Of a stretch of DNA of 6,482 nt, positions 6,410-6,482 are shown in pieces. The notes below the pieces were generated by a model. That model made no database searches and was not told the origin of the DNA. It was given only the letters and a program-made list of their open reading frames with translations. The translations under genes and the position numbers were made by a program. Positions within the stretch are counted from its first letter, which is position 1, and each line of letters starts with the position of its first letter. The stretch is from Coxiellaceae bacterium (lineage in GTDB: Bacteria; Pseudomonadota; Gammaproteobacteria; Coxiellales; Coxiellaceae), in contig DMFG01000082.1 in NCBI GenBank assembly GCA_003450655.1, forward strand, positions 1 to 6,482, read 5' to 3'.

Positions 6410-6482
6410 CGCACATCTACACGTTTCATAAATCATATCCTTCATCACAACAACGCTTGCTCTGTTAAAAAGACGTCTCTAC
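6410..6482. other. Non-coding tail after purH
   Basis: These 73 bases show no open frame of note, no hairpin with a T-run and no clear promoter. If the purine cluster continues, the next gene would begin beyond the window edge. Confidence 0.5.

Overview
The window looks like a chromosomal segment from a gammaproteobacterium of modest GC content (roughly 40-45% by eye). A glutaminyl-tRNA synthetase and a Fis protein that can both be aligned from memory with their E. coli counterparts, together with the fis-purH neighbourhood known from Pseudomonas-type gammaproteobacteria, support this. The low GC and the short-type SerA would fit a Legionellales/Thiotrichales-like lineage, but that placement is inference.

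All five genes are on the + strand and form two units. Left unit (2-4092): the 3' part of a sodium-dependent neurotransmitter:sodium symporter (NSS) family transporter, cut by the window edge. It is followed after 20 bases by serA (phosphoglycerate dehydrogenase) and after another 18 bases by glnS (glutaminyl-tRNA synthetase). The tight spacing suggests cotranscription, ending at a bidirectional intrinsic terminator just after glnS (about 4098-4135).

The 402 bases between glnS and fis hold the terminator, an AT-rich non-coding stretch, a convincing extended -10 promoter (TATAAT at 4384-4389) and a leader of about 100 nt with overlapping inverted repeats that can fold in mutually exclusive ways.

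Right unit (4495-6409): fis, encoding a 98-residue nucleoid protein that most likely starts at a TTG codon, then purH, encoding the bifunctional enzyme for the last two steps of IMP synthesis. The fis promoter probably drives both. The last 73 bases show no gene.

Together the genes cover amino acid uptake, serine synthesis, glutamine charging of tRNA, growth-linked chromosome organisation and purine synthesis, an ordinary housekeeping set. I see no mobile element, CRISPR array, RNA gene or undescribed multi-gene system. The points most worth a second look are the fis leader, fis having its own promoter without dusB directly upstream, and residue changes in the SerA active site.
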